Source: Luidia sarsii | Taxonomy: Eukaryota > Echinodermata > Asteroidea > Paxillosida > Luidiidae | DNA: 64,000 bases | NCBI GenBank assembly: GCA_949987565.1 | Contig: OX465102.1 | Location: forward strand, 15,500,925 to 15,564,924 | Direction of reading: 5' to 3' | Part shown: positions 33,488 to 44,880 of the stretch, one piece after another | How the letters are laid out: every line of letters starts with the position of its first letter | How positions within the stretch are numbered: the first letter of the stretch is position 1 | Made by a program: the position numbers and the translations under genes | Notes under the pieces: model-generated | Told to the model about the DNA's origin: nothing | The model's input: only the letters and a program-made list of their open reading frames with translations | The model's database searches: none

Positions 33488-34196
33488 GATTGTGGATGTT
33501 ACAATATTTTCTGTGTGCATGCCAAGGACATGTATGTGTACAACATGTATGTGTGTCTGTATTTTGCGGTGTGTTTTTTTGTATGAGAACATTTTGAACA
33601 TTTTCAATGCCTTGGTAGGCATGCTGGCACCGCCAGAATAGACTGTATCGCTGGGTTTTTGTTTTGGTCTTCTGCTATATTCACCCGAGACCCACTGTAC
33701 AATGTTGTCAACCAGTTTCCACTTTTGACTTTGAAAGCGGGCAAAGCTGTCTTGCGCCACCTCAACAAATCGGTTTCCTATGTGACAGAGTACCAGTGAA
33801 CAAAGGCGTGCATGTCACCCGCTGCCAGCGGTGACCAGTGTCTCTGATTTCAATTGTATGTGAAGTGGCAAATCATTGTGTCTGTGTTTGTGGTAGTCAA
33901 CGTATCCCTATCCAGAGAATTGTGGATTATTCTGATCATTCGTTTGTATTGGCTGTATGTATTAGGGTTATGGGTAAATGTTGATTGTTTTGCAGCTGTT
34001 TTTGGACGTCATTCGGCTTCTTGTGAGACCTTGAACTGTAGATCTCTAGTTATCTACAAGTAATACTTGTGAGGGCCTTCCAGGGCGGTTTTGTGCTTTG
34101 TGTTCGTGCCTTCAAATCACCATGCGCCAAACTCACCGTGCGTTACAATAATTATTATGTGCCCACGGATGTCCGCAAAGATAATGCGACCGACCG

Positions 34197-34285
34197 TCAC
34201 GCTCGGTGGTCGAGGGGTTAAGTGTGCAAAGGAAAGCAGGAGTTGCTGGTTCGATTCAAGCCCAGCTTCCTATGTGTGTGTGTGT
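34197..34285 (+). mobile_element. tRNA-derived SINE head, GTCGAGGGGTTAAG type
   Basis: TGGTCGAGGGGTTAAGTGTG resembles a class II tRNA A box (Ser/Leu type), and GGTTCGATTCAAGCC is a good B box 35-40 bases later. A (GT)n and T-run tail follow at 34273-34308. The acceptor stem does not pair, so this is a SINE or pseudogene. Confidence 0.6.
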
Positions 34286-34689
34286 GTTTGTGTGGGTTTT
34301 TTTTTTTCAGCAGGCAATCTGTAAGCGACGAAGCCCTCATTGAGTCAAATGTCTACAAATGTCTTTCGATGGATTTTACCCTTGCCTTGTCACTGTGCGT
34401 GCGTGCGGACGGGTTCTTGTGAGCTTTGAGTGATGGAGTGAGTGTTTGCCCTGGTCGACGTTATAACGAGGGCATACCCTAATTGATTTATATTCTCCAC
34501 GACGGCAACCTCGCGTTATATCTATGAAGCTTCAACTTTGGTGGATTTCATCAAACCCCGTCCCCAAAAGATCGCTCCTCCCTTTTCAGTTTGAACGAAT
34601 AGTAAATAGTGATAGTCATTCCGCCCATGCTGATCCCATTCTGAAGGCAGCCGATCGCTCAGGCACGCAATATGGGAGCTCCATACGCC

Positions 34690-34925
34690 GGCTTAGGCTC
34701 AGGCTCCGGCTTTGTCTTTCTTTCTTTCGTCCACTTTTAAGTACAAGGCATGAAAACAGGAGGCATTCGGCTTCGGTTTAAAATGTTATACTGCATCTTT
34801 AAAAAAATAATCCAAGTCTTCAACTTCATCAGAGAGCTCAAACCTGTGTTTTGAGCTTTTGGTTTAATAACAGAGGCGAAGCCGGAGCCAAAGCCTAAGC
34901 CTGGCTTTGGAAAAGGGCCTATTTA
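34690..34925. mobile_element. MITE family GGCTTAGGCTC, copy 1
   Basis: CGGCTTAGGCTCAGGCTCCG at the left pairs with CGGAGCCAAAGCCTAAGCC at the right. The core CTTTCTTTCTTTCGTCC ... ACAAGGCATGAAAAC matches 60094-60357. Non-coding, about 240 bp. Confidence 0.72.
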
Positions 34926-35396
34926 TAGGCATACATGTCGTCAGTCCAATGCAGCAGACAATGGTATACCAAAACAAAATACCGGTAATGACACCGCATC
35001 TTTGGAACGAAGAATGGAGAGACAGCGCCGAGCCAGCCACGCCATCGATTTTTTGGTCGTTTCCAGCCGCTTCTATGCGCGTAGCAGGCGAGCTGATTGT
35101 AAACCACCACCCCACCCCCTCATTCCCTCATTCCCTCTCGGGGCCGCCATCGTGACGACCTCGTATCCGGGGGTTCCGAGGCCTGCAGGATGGAGGTTGA
35201 AAGAGCCGGGGGACCTGCACTCTTGGGCACGGTCACGCTTGGCGAGTCGCCTGCTGTCGTATACCCACCGTCGGCTCGTTTTTTTTTTTTTTTTTTTTTT
35301 TTAGTTATTGGAGAGTGTGGAGGTTTTTTTTTCTCCCTCCGTTTGGACACCGTGACGGATGCCTTCTCGCTTTCAGATGACACTCGCCAGCCTTCA

Positions 35397-35872
35397 CGAA
35401 TGGTGTGGAAATGAATGTTGGCGTCAGAATGGTGAATTAGGACCCCAGTACCACCCCTCCCCCTCGTCCTCTTCCTCTCCTCTTCCTCCCTCTCCTCGTC
35501 CTGTACTCGTCCCCCTCTTACCCTCCTTGTATCCGTTCAGGTCGGTTGGTTTCGAGTCATTATTTTCTCTTCTTTGGCTGTCCCGGCTTGAAGCGATAAA
35601 TGTCTTTGATTTGTAACATGGGGAAGAGGTCAAGCTGGAATCCTAAGCCAGAGACTAAGCCTCCATTTCATAAAAGGGCCTGCAGTGTATGTGTGGCCGG
35701 GAGTATGGATCACTCTGGTGTCTTGTGGTCATCTTTTGTACATGTGTATATACCTTACTGTGTATTCATTGCTTAACAAAGACAAATGTTGCATGTACTG
35801 TACTTGAGGCTGCAGTCATGACAGTCACGGCAGTGCTTGGTAAAAGAGGGTATAGTGCTTTGTTTAAAAAAA
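35397..35872 (+). repeat. Dispersed repeat R1, copy 2
   Basis: Near-identical over its first 310 bases to 30169-30486 and homologous beyond, including ATTCATTGCTTAACAAAG and GCATGTACTG. It lacks the retroposon at 30529-30682 and ends in satellite-type sequence CAGTGCTTGGTAAAAGAGGG, where the MITE at 35873 has inserted. Confidence 0.88.
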
Positions 35873-36056
35873 CGCAGTGGCTGTTGTTACGGCAGTCGTC
35901 CGTGTGGTTCCCTGACTTCACAGTATTTGTCAGGATGTTTAGCTCTTGGAACCAGACTATCAGCTAATAGACTGGTTCAACCAGCCTGCAATGCTGACGA
36001 AATACAATCAAGTCAGGGAACCACAAGGACGACTGCCGTAACAACAGCCACTGTGT
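35873..36056. mobile_element. 184 bp MITE with TTAAAAAAA duplication
   Basis: The terminal inverted repeats are about 48 bp (CGCAGTGGCTGTTGTTACGG ... and its mirror ending CAGCCACTGTG) with two or three mismatches. TTAAAAAAA flanks it at 35864-35872 and 36057-36065. The host sequence is the R1/satellite edge, and an empty version (TTTGTTAAACAAAC followed by TTCCTGGGTACAAGAGGG) is at 31838-31872. CAGTGG ends and an 8-9 bp A/T-rich duplication fit a hAT-like or related family; the A-run leaves the exact duplication length uncertain. Confidence 0.85.
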
Positions 36057-36067
36057 TAAAAAAAAAC

Positions 36068-36240
36068 ACCATTTATTCCTGGGTACAAGAGGGTACATGT
36101 TGGCGTCAGGAGGCTGAATTAGCCCCCAGTACCCCACCCCCTCGTCCTCTTCATCTCCTCTTCCCTCCTCTTCCTCCCTCTCCTCGTTCTCCTCTTACTC
36201 TTCGCTATCCGTTCAGGTCTGTTGGTTTCAAGTAGCTATT
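36068..36240 (+). repeat. Satellite seed and partial R1 copy 3
   Basis: TTCCTGGGTACAAGAGGGTA is followed directly by TGTTGGCGTCAGGAGGCTGA and the CCTC-rich segment of R1, ending at CCGTTCAGGTCTGTTGGTTT. So R1 and satellite units alternate here as R1-satellite-R1. Confidence 0.78.
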
Positions 36241-36756
36241 TTCTCGGCCAATTTGTCATGTTTTCTTAGGCGGGGCGTGTCTCTCAAATTAGTATCAGTT
36301 TGTATCATTCTGTTCCCATCGGTAGTAACATTTTTCCCCCCACCGCTATAGGAATAAAGTATACTGATTTTGTTTGTAACCAAATTGTCATCGAATTCCG
36401 AAGAAATGGAGTGTGATTCCTATAGGAGATATAACGACAGCTCATTTATTGGCAAATGCTTCTGACCAGCGCCCCCACCCCAGCGAAGTTTGTTGATTTT
36501 TTTTTGATTTTTTTTTGATTTTTTTTTTTTTGGGGGGGAAGTTCCCCTGCAGAATTGACCGGATAGATCAGGTTTTTTGTTTTAGTGAACTGAAATACCA
36601 GGCACCGTTAGCGTTTCTCGTGTACACGTGTTTGTTCAGCAATCATTTCTACATTATTATTTTTTTAACGATTTATTCGATGTTTTTCCGTGCTCGGTCC
36701 TCGGAAGTTGTCAGATCGCGGACTCTGTCGACCCAATAACTGCACTCAGTCTGGAA

Positions 36757-36927
36757 GGTAGACCCTCAAGGCGGCCTGAAGTGAAATGCCGTACGTCACA
36801 ACTGAATATTCATGAGTTAATCTCTCGACCGCGGGAGGTCAATGGGTCCCGACGTTAATTTATGCTAAGGAGCCACGAGCACATTTTGACGTACGGCATT
36901 CAACTTGGCCGCCTTTAGGGTCTACCC
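36757..36927. mobile_element. 171 bp MITE, GGTAGACCCT ends
   Basis: GGTAGACCCTCAAGGCGGCC and further inward AATGCCGTACGTCA are mirrored at the right end (TGACGTACGGCATT ... GGCCGCCTTTAGGGTCTACC). Inverted repeats are about 45 bp. No target-site duplication was recognised. Confidence 0.78.
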
Positions 36928-38079
36928 TTCTTCTGGAAGGGGGTCAACAGATTCCGCGCATTGTGATTTTGCCAACGAGATATAAACTCTTGAGGGCGCA
37001 CTATTGCGAATCGCCCGTCTTCGCCCGCGCTCTCGCGAACAAAAATCCTATCCACCCAGACAGGATTTTATCGGTGTGTGGAAACCTGTTCTCCCCGTCT
37101 TGTAATGGGTGGCTTTAAAGAGTTCCCGTGATACACCGAGGACTGTGAGGTAAAAGAACACGTTTTTGTCGTTTTTGTGTAAACAAATAGTAAAAAATAA
37201 TATTGATTCTCCACATTGGACAAAATTGTGCTTACACTCTTGTATAGATGCTGCAGTGCTGTGTTAGGTCGTGTTTCCCCTCCGTATAACAGTTCTCTCG
37301 TCTGGTGTACTGGTATTGTCCGCCTTGTTGCGGTGACCCACGTGTTTTCACGCCGCGATGAGCATCTTGATTTCGATAGCGGCTGTCGTGTCAACTTGTC
37401 AAGGGTCTCTCCCCTCCCCTCCCCTCCCCTCCACACCCCATCCAGCCACCCAACCCCAATTCGGGGTTCCTTGCTTCCGTGCCGGGGGTGGTGAGGGTGT
37501 TACAGTCCCCGCTGAATTGTTGCAATTAAAAGCATCGACCGCCGGCATGACTTATGCAAGCGGGCGAACGCCGAGGTGCGAGCCGGGTGCGGACGCGGGG
37601 GAGGGCTCCCCCCGCGTCCGCACCGGCAAAAACACGGAGGGAGAAGCGAGAGACGAGGGGCTCGCCGTGCTTGAGCGAGCAAATGCTTCGGCGTAACCTA
37701 CCTACCTTTGGATAGGCACCCCTAGATACCGTCCCTCCCTGTTGTGTCTCAGCAGAGAGGGGGTGAGGGGATGGCAACGATTGATGGGATGTTAGAGGGG
37801 AGACAGCTACACAGGGCGGAACAAGCCCCTAGCGACCTGCGCATTGACACCTCGGCGTTGTATAGACCCGGTAGAAGCGTTCGGAACGAGGAAGAGATAG
37901 ATAGACAGAGAGAGAGAGAGGGGGGAAGGAGTGGCTGTAGGGGCTGCCGGGCGCTTGTCAGAGCAACTAGGTGACACGAATTGGCCGACCCATGGGAGTG
38001 CTTGAAACAACGCTCCAATTCTCACTGGGTACTCTAACCCAGCGCTCAGTCATCCGGCTCCCTCTCCATGTCTGTCTCT

Positions 38080-38275
38080 CTCACCCTCCTCCTCCTCCTC
38101 CTTCTCCTCCTCCTCCCCCTCCTCCTCCTCCTCCTCCTCCTCCTCCTCCTCCTCCTCTTCCTCCTCCTTCTCCTCCTCCTCCATCTCGCTCTCTCTCTCT
38201 TTCTCTCCCCCCCCTCCCTCCTCTCTCCCTCCCCTTCTCTCTCCTCTCTCTCTCCCTCCCCCCTCTCTCTCCTCT
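38080..38275. repeat. (CTC)n / (CT)n pyrimidine array
   Basis: CTC triplets (38085-38180) pass into CTCTCTCCC sequence. The Pro/Leu/Ser-rich frames are artefacts. Confidence 0.9.
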
Positions 38276-38692
38276 AGGGGTCAGAAGATGCACTTTCTTT
38301 TGGCAAAGCCTTCTTTAATTTCCGACAGGCCACATTGAAACTTGACCAGAGTTTGTCTATTGTTTTTGGTATATTTTGTTGAGGGGTTGCCGTCTGCTTT
38401 AACCCACATTGTGCCGGCACCAATGGGTGTACGTGCGCACGCGCTCAGAATAGAGCGCGCGTGCTCCAAGCTTTCAAAAAAAAGAGGAAATTTTGACCTG
38501 TCTGCTGACCCGGAATTTCAACGTCCACCCGTGGACAAACCCGTTGTATGGTATAGCGCCGTTTCCCTTCTTGGGTTTCTGCAGCCAAAGCGTGGGTTCG
38601 TATCAGCGAATTCTTTGCAAAGAGAGAGACGTCGTGATGTATTGAACACTCTCTACACTACATAAGCCCCACTCCCAGTTGGAATCCAGCAG

Positions 38693-38745
38693 TCTCCTGA
38701 AGACGAGCAGAGTACACTGTTCGAAACGTCAAGTCCCTCCGGTTC
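38693..38745 (+). ncRNA. Hammerhead-like retroelement motif (weak candidate)
   Basis: CTGAAGA (38697-38703, fitting CUGANGA) is followed by a 6-7 bp stem (CGAGCAG and CTGTTCG around AGTACA) and GAAAC (38723-38727). An extra C lies between CTGAAGA and a 6 bp stem, so it is not a standard hammerhead core, and stems I and III were not resolved. Penelope-like elements are known to carry hammerhead motifs ending GAAAC; decay or coincidence is possible. Confidence 0.25.
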
Positions 38746-40734
38746 TTTTCAGAACCACACTTAACCCACAAAAAGAGAATTTACATGGTGTCACCGCAAA
38801 CCTAATTATCCCGAAGACTATCTACTCTATAATATCTAGTTTGTTCATTTTACTCCCAAGAAGACCAAGAATGACATGAACAAAACAAAACATAAACTGT
38901 TGACTTGTCGCCCTTTTTTGAGGGGGTTGGGGGGTGTGGGTCTGTGGCGTGTTCGGGGCCAATTTTCACGGAAACGCTAATTAAAGATGTATGATTGATT
39001 GATTCGAGAGTGGGTACCGTAGATTGGTCGGTACTTAGTTGACTCGTGCCGGCCTCGGGAACACGGCCACCTTAGGGCTGCCTGGGCATGGAACAAGAGA
39101 GACGGGTGTAGATCCGCCGAAAACTGGCAGCTGCATGGACCTCACTCCTCTGCTTGAATAAATCATGACTTTTCACGGCCTCTCTGATGGCACACGCAAA
39201 AAGGACGATCGACGACGGGATTTTTGGGGTCTTTTTTTTTTGTGTGGACACAGAAGAGTTGTCAGAATTGAGGCTTCCCCGCTGCGCCGACTAATTCTCT
39301 CACCTCCGGCCGTCAAAGCACCGGACCGATGCCGTGCGAACCTGGTGCCACCAGCCGCCGTCTCGTTTCGGTGAGTGCCTCCCCCCCGTGGCCTCCACCT
39401 CCCCCGAAGTGCGAACCGCTAGGGATGGAGGGCCAGGGAGGGTGCACGGTGGCTTTGCACTGTGGAATCCCCGGGGGAGCCACTCCCTATGTAAGACCAC
39501 TAGGTCTTTGCCCTCTTTGGTTTATAGTACCAAGTAGTTTGCGGTGGTTTTTTTTGTGGTCAAGTTACTTTTTTTTGTCTAACCTTCTGTTTGTTTTTCG
39601 GAATGTTTTTGTATGCGTTGGTGATACAGATTGTTTTACTTAAAAAGTCTCCAACCCAGTGATCTTGTTCGGTCCGGGATCGATGTATTTGCTTATAGAG
39701 GAATTATGGCATTCGTCCAGCTGCTTTTGTGTCATACGACCGACCGGAATTGGCACGTTGTTGAGCGACAGAGGGCGCCATTGCCTCTCTCGACTCGAAC
39801 GGCGATAAATCACCCCCCCCCCCCTCGCGTCATCGCAGGCGTTCACGGCGCCGCGTGCACGTCGGTGCCAGTGCAGCGCGCTGGCATGCGGGACCCCCCC
39901 CCCCCCACACACACACACACACACGGGACAGCGGCGCAGGTATGCGCACGTACGCGCTACGCGCTCGACGGCAAAGCCCGAGAGACGGGGACAAACAGCG
40001 AGTTGGGATAGCGCTGAGCCGGCACCACGTCCCCATCATGGTCTGTACCGTAAATCCCGCAATGATTAACGGTCTGCGGCGATCGATCTCCTGGCAAACT
40101 GAACGGGTCCGGTACACGGCTGAGTTATGGAACGGGCCCTTCAGAATTGAGGCTATGCCGAGCTCGCTGGCACCGCCGGCCCGGCGATGAACTAGTTCTC
40201 GGGGTCGTTCGCGCGTCAAGTGCTGGCGCTGGCGTCCAAACGCGGCGATGACTCGGGAGTCGAGCGATGGAGTAGTTCGGCTTAGCGCCGCCGCTTGGTG
40301 GCAGCAGACAGACTATCTCACCTGTGATTGCTAAGCCGCAGTGCGGCTTAGGGTATCCGTTGGCGCGTGGTGGAGCTTCACAGATGCCACGCAGCACTGG
40401 CAATCTGCCTATGGAAAAACCGAGGAGTTGCGATGAAGTAACACAGTCATGAAATGTCAAGTGCAACCCGAAGCCGTCCCCGTATCTACCCAGGAAGAAA
40501 ATGACCAACTCGTCCCCAATATAATGCATTCGTGAATACACGGTGAGGCGGACGCTGTGTAGAACTTTAATTCCATTCCAAGTGCACCGTGCCTTTTGCC
40601 TCTGAGCATGTGAAATAAGCCATTTGATGGCGATCGGCAACGCCACCAATTACGATAATGGCGTCCGAATGTGATTTCGATGTGATTATGGCAGTGAGGC
40701 TCCTGTTCAGTATTTGCGCGTTCCAACCCTGACC

Positions 40735-40990
40735 TTCCTCAATCCTCCATAATCCTCCGGCTTGTGTTGGGAGGCTTGCGGAGGATTGAGACAAGTATGA
40801 ACATTTCCAGTTTATGGAGAGGATTATGGAGCATTGAGGAAGGTTGTTAAATTTACACAGGAGGATTGTGGAGGATTGAGGAAGATTGTCATATTTAAAC
40901 CAGATCGGAGGGCTGTGGAGGATTGTAGAGGAGGATGGAAGGTTGTAAAATTTACCCTGGAGGATTGGGAAGGATTCAGGAGGGCTCCAA
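40735..40990. repeat. GGAGGATTGNGGA minisatellite
   Basis: GAGGATTGAGGAAGGTTGT and variants recur about eight times with TTAAATTTAC-type spacers; the first part is in the opposite orientation (CAATCCTCCATAATCCTCC). Confidence 0.75.
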
Positions 40991-41324
40991 GTAACAATGC
41001 TAGGGGGTTAGGGTTTTAAAGCATGAGGCTATTAACCAGAAACAACTCTTTGGATTCTTTGCGTCGGTTTTGTCTCGACTCCTTCATTCATTTCGTACAA
41101 CAGCGTCCTCATAGTCGTATATACATATATATATACACCACCAATCACGACTATGGGCCCGGTCCCCATCGGCCTCGTGTCTCGCGACTGCATTTTTTTT
41201 TCTTTCTTCGGGACATTGCAGAAGACTGTGGTCTGAGTGGTATGTTGCGTTAATAGCCAGCCATAAATCTTCTTAATTGCCGACCCTCGTGTCCACGTAC
41301 TCGGAACTAGTCGGAAGACAGTCG

Positions 41325-41690
41325 GGGAATGGGGGGGGGGGTGAGAGAAAGAGAGGGTGAGGGAGAGGGAGGGGAGATGGGGAGGGGCAGGGGGATTGAG
41401 AGAGAAGAAGGAAGGGGAAGAGTAGAGAGGGTTGGAAGAGTAGATGCTCGGTCAGAGAGAGAGAGAGAGGGGATGAGAGAGCGAGAGCTTGAGAGAGATT
41501 GAGAGAAAGGAGATAGACAGAAAGACTGACAAATACAGAAAGAGGAAGGGGGAAGACAGAGGGAGACAGAGACAGGGAGGGGACAGAGACAAATACATCA
41601 GAGAGGGAGACACAGAGGCACAGCGAGACAGACAGGGAGAGAGGGAGGGAGGGGGAGAGACATACAGTCAGACAGATAGATAGAGAGGGA
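41325..41690. repeat. GA-rich purine tract
   Basis: GAGAGAG, GGGAGG and GACAGA repeats run for about 365 bases with strong purine bias. No gene. Confidence 0.8.
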
Positions 41691-43189
41691 GGGGATCACC
41701 TCCGATGTAAAGACGGTGCACCGCTTCCTGGTGGAACTCGGCGCACGGCCCTATAGTGCACGTTGCCGATGCTCTTTGGTCTTTTTGTTTTACGATCCAC
41801 TGGGGGGCCAGCCATGTCACTCACGAGGAGACCCGCTGTGGTGCTCTAGGGGGGATTCGGACTGTCGTTTTCGGGGGACCCGTTTCAGGCTGGGTGGAAG
41901 AGGCCGAGGATATTAGAGGGAAGGGAAAGACAAAATAAAACCCCAGTTTGTTTTTGTCCCTGGTTGCCTCGTGTAAATCAAAACAAAACAAGCCCCCCCC
42001 CTCCTGCTGCAAAAGATCAGAAAACGGGGTAATAAACAACCGACGAGGAATTTGGAAGCCAAGTGGACGGACCCTGATAAATCTTGGTCTCAGAATAGAG
42101 GACCAGACCAGATCAGGAGAGTGGTGAGGGGGGGGGGTTGAGGGGGGAGTGGGGGTTGCCGAATCTGTCATCGTCTCTCCATCTGCCCTTTGTTTTACAT
42201 CTCTTTGGAGTCTTTACAAGAATGTCATCTGTGCTTTTCCAATTGGGAATTGCGTGTAACCTTTTTTATTTGGGTTTATTTAAATAACAAAGATTGGGTT
42301 TTTTATCCTGTTAGAAGAAGCTATCAATTTGTAATGGTTCTGATTGAACAAAGTTTATTCGAACAGCATCTATGTTGGCTGGTTATATATATATATGTAT
42401 GTATATACATACATATATAGGTCTTCTGATGTACATCTGGCGCCAATGTTTTTGACTCTTTGTCAGTGGTGGTGAGGCGTTTTTTTTTCTTTTTGGGGGT
42501 AAGAAAGAAAGAATGAAAAGTGCACCTCAGTTGAAAAGACTTCTTTGAAAAAGACGTCTTTGCTAAAAGGCAAATCAGTTATACAAAGGTTGTGTAAAGT
42601 GCTTACTAACTGCAGACAAGCCCCCCCCCCCCCACGCAAATATAAAAGTCAACCTTTAACCTTCTTTCTGCTCCCGACAAAGGTTCTGCTGGTATCATGG
42701 CGCCTGGACCGTTAATCTTTCTTTTATACGGAGATGAATAACATGAAATGAAGCACCCAAGGTTGAAAGGTGGGGCGGCACCGCCGTCGCAGAGTCCAAA
42801 CATGCCACCCGAAAATGCAAGCGGTAATTGGCGCTGACTCGGGGTGATACATTGAAACATCAACGGGGAAATTAGATTTGGGTGGGGGGGGGTGAGGGTT
42901 GACCTACACATGAGGAGGAGAAGGAGAGTTCAAACGTCCGTCCACAGGGTCATCCGACCACCCATAGGTTAGTGGCCGGACCACAGGGCCGGCGCGCTGC
43001 ATCGGGAGGAACGTCCCCCCGTCTGTCCACGGCCGGTTGCGCCACCGTGCTCCCGGTAAAGTGCCGGTTACCCCTGTCTATACCTCCGTCTCATCGGAGT
43101 CAACTTGGCGACCGCGGACCGCCGTTGTTTTGCACGGCGAGTCCTCGTTTGCCACGAGAGGCGGGCGCGCTTGTAAAGTGGGAACGCAA

Positions 43190-43325
43190 GCCAAGAAATA
43201 AAGTTGGCTTATCTGATTGGGTGTTAGAAACAACCTACAATTACCTACGAGTCACCCACGTACGATTGTCATAAATAGAGAGAATTCATGGCATTGTAGG
43301 CCGAATTTGCGTTTTTGCGTCCCCT
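43190..43325 (+). mobile_element. Relic of a Kolobok-like inverted-repeat end
   Basis: AAAGTTGGCTTATCT, ACAACCTACAATTACC, CACCxACGTACGA-type sequence, TTTCATAAA-like GTCATAAATAGAG and AATTCATGGCATT follow in the same order as positions about 13286-13400 of the THAP element's TIR, with roughly 70% identity by eye. No opposite end was found nearby, so it is a solo or diverged fragment. Confidence 0.6.
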
Positions 43326-44379
43326 TTAATTTCTTGCACACGAAGAAGTTGCTACTTTCCGTCCCGTGTTTAAGTTTGATAACTATAAGGAAACTGATTT
43401 CTGTGGTATAACACTAGTACATCTGTCAGAACCAAACATGTTTCACTCTAGGAATGGCGTGTCTACCCATTCCACCCTCTGTCCCTATATACTCGGTTTT
43501 TTTTTTAGAATAAGCACCTCCACGGGCTAATCCATTAGTTCACTGCAGCTCACAATCTGACAGTCCACGTATAACTTTAACTACAAAAACATAAAACCCT
43601 TTTTGTGCTATGTAGCATATGTTCGCCCTGGACTTTTTCTGTGGGGGGAATGTTTTACCGAGGCGATGGTTAAATGAAATAATTGAAGAAAAAAAAAACC
43701 AATGTCAGAACTTGGACTTTCGACACGGGAATTGTGTTACCGAGACCGTGGTAGAACTAGAAGTAACCGAGCTGGCAGTATGCGTGCACGATGGCTCCTA
43801 ACTATGCATGGATGCAGGGCAAGATGTACGCTATCTCGTTTGTAGCTTTTTTTCTCTGGATGCACTGTCCGCACTGGACTTATCGTCTCTGGGAAAAGTG
43901 ACCTGGTAACTTTTCCTGGGCAGCAGTTGGCCGGTAGAAGTAACCGCTGGACTCGGGGGATGGGGGAGGATCGGTACTGAGAGGAAAAACGTCCCGGGCT
44001 GTCCGCACAGGATTTAAACATGGGAAGAGTTCCCATCGTCTCGGTAGGTTTTACCGAGGAACAAAAAAAGGGTCCAGCGCGGACTGGGCTTCAGGGTCCC
44101 GGCACGGCCCGACCAGTCTGGTACCACTAACGTCCCCTTCTCTGCGGTACCTGTCCCCTGCCGCCCCTCGTGATGATGATCTTACAGCTGGTGATTTGTG
44201 AACCACAGAACAGTGTGGTTTTCCACATTTTATTTTTTCAAAGTGCAATTATTGCACTTTGAAAACAAAGAAATCGGTAGGCCTACCGTGGGTGTTGTAA
44301 CTTGAAGGTATAGGGGTGGTGGATGATGCCGATGTTATTGCAAGATGTCGTATATAGACAACCCTAACGTTCCCCAACC

Positions 44380-44880
44380 TCACAAAATCCAACACCAGGT
44401 TTTGTTGGAATTTGATGGATTAGGTACCCCAAGGATAGCATACTGCTGCTGAATTTTGTTGGGGTTCGTTGGATTAGGTACCAATGGCCAGTACACTGCC
44501 ACACACTCACACACACACACCTGACCAGAAAATGACCAAGAGCTCGTGGGTAAACTCACCCACGAAAGCAGTGTCAGTACACTCCCACACACTCCAACAC
44601 CTGACCAGAAAATGACCAAGAGCTCGTGGGTAAACTAAACTCACCCATGAAAGCAGTGTAGTGCACTGCTACACACTGCCATTAGCAGACACATTGTGGC
44701 ATTTTGTTGGGTTAGGGATAAACCCCATGTAGTCATGCTACTCATGCAACAATGCATCTGTACCCAACCTAACAAAATCCAACACGTGCAGACTGTTGGA
44801 TTCTGTGAGGTTAGGTACCAATGGGTTCTTAATTTCTGCCCAAATGTTGGATTTGCTGGGTTAGGTACCCCCGGTATGCT
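44380..44880. repeat. Local duplications: TGTTGGATTNTGTTGGG and 81 bp direct repeat
   Basis: AACCTAACAAAATCCAACA and its inverse GTTGGATTxxxTxxGGTTAGGTACC occur about seven times. In addition CTGACCAGAAAATGACCAAG with GAGCTCGTGGGTAAACT is present at about 44521 and again 81 bases later. Confidence 0.75.

Noticed and set aside
40125..40649. 174-codon minus-strand open frame
   Set aside because: No recognised motif, no splice support and ordinary intron-like composition.
44236..44264. Perfect hairpin with TATTGCACTTTG, which shares the miR-92 seed
   Set aside because: The arms are only 13 bp with a 3-base loop, too short for a microRNA precursor, and similarity stops after the seed.
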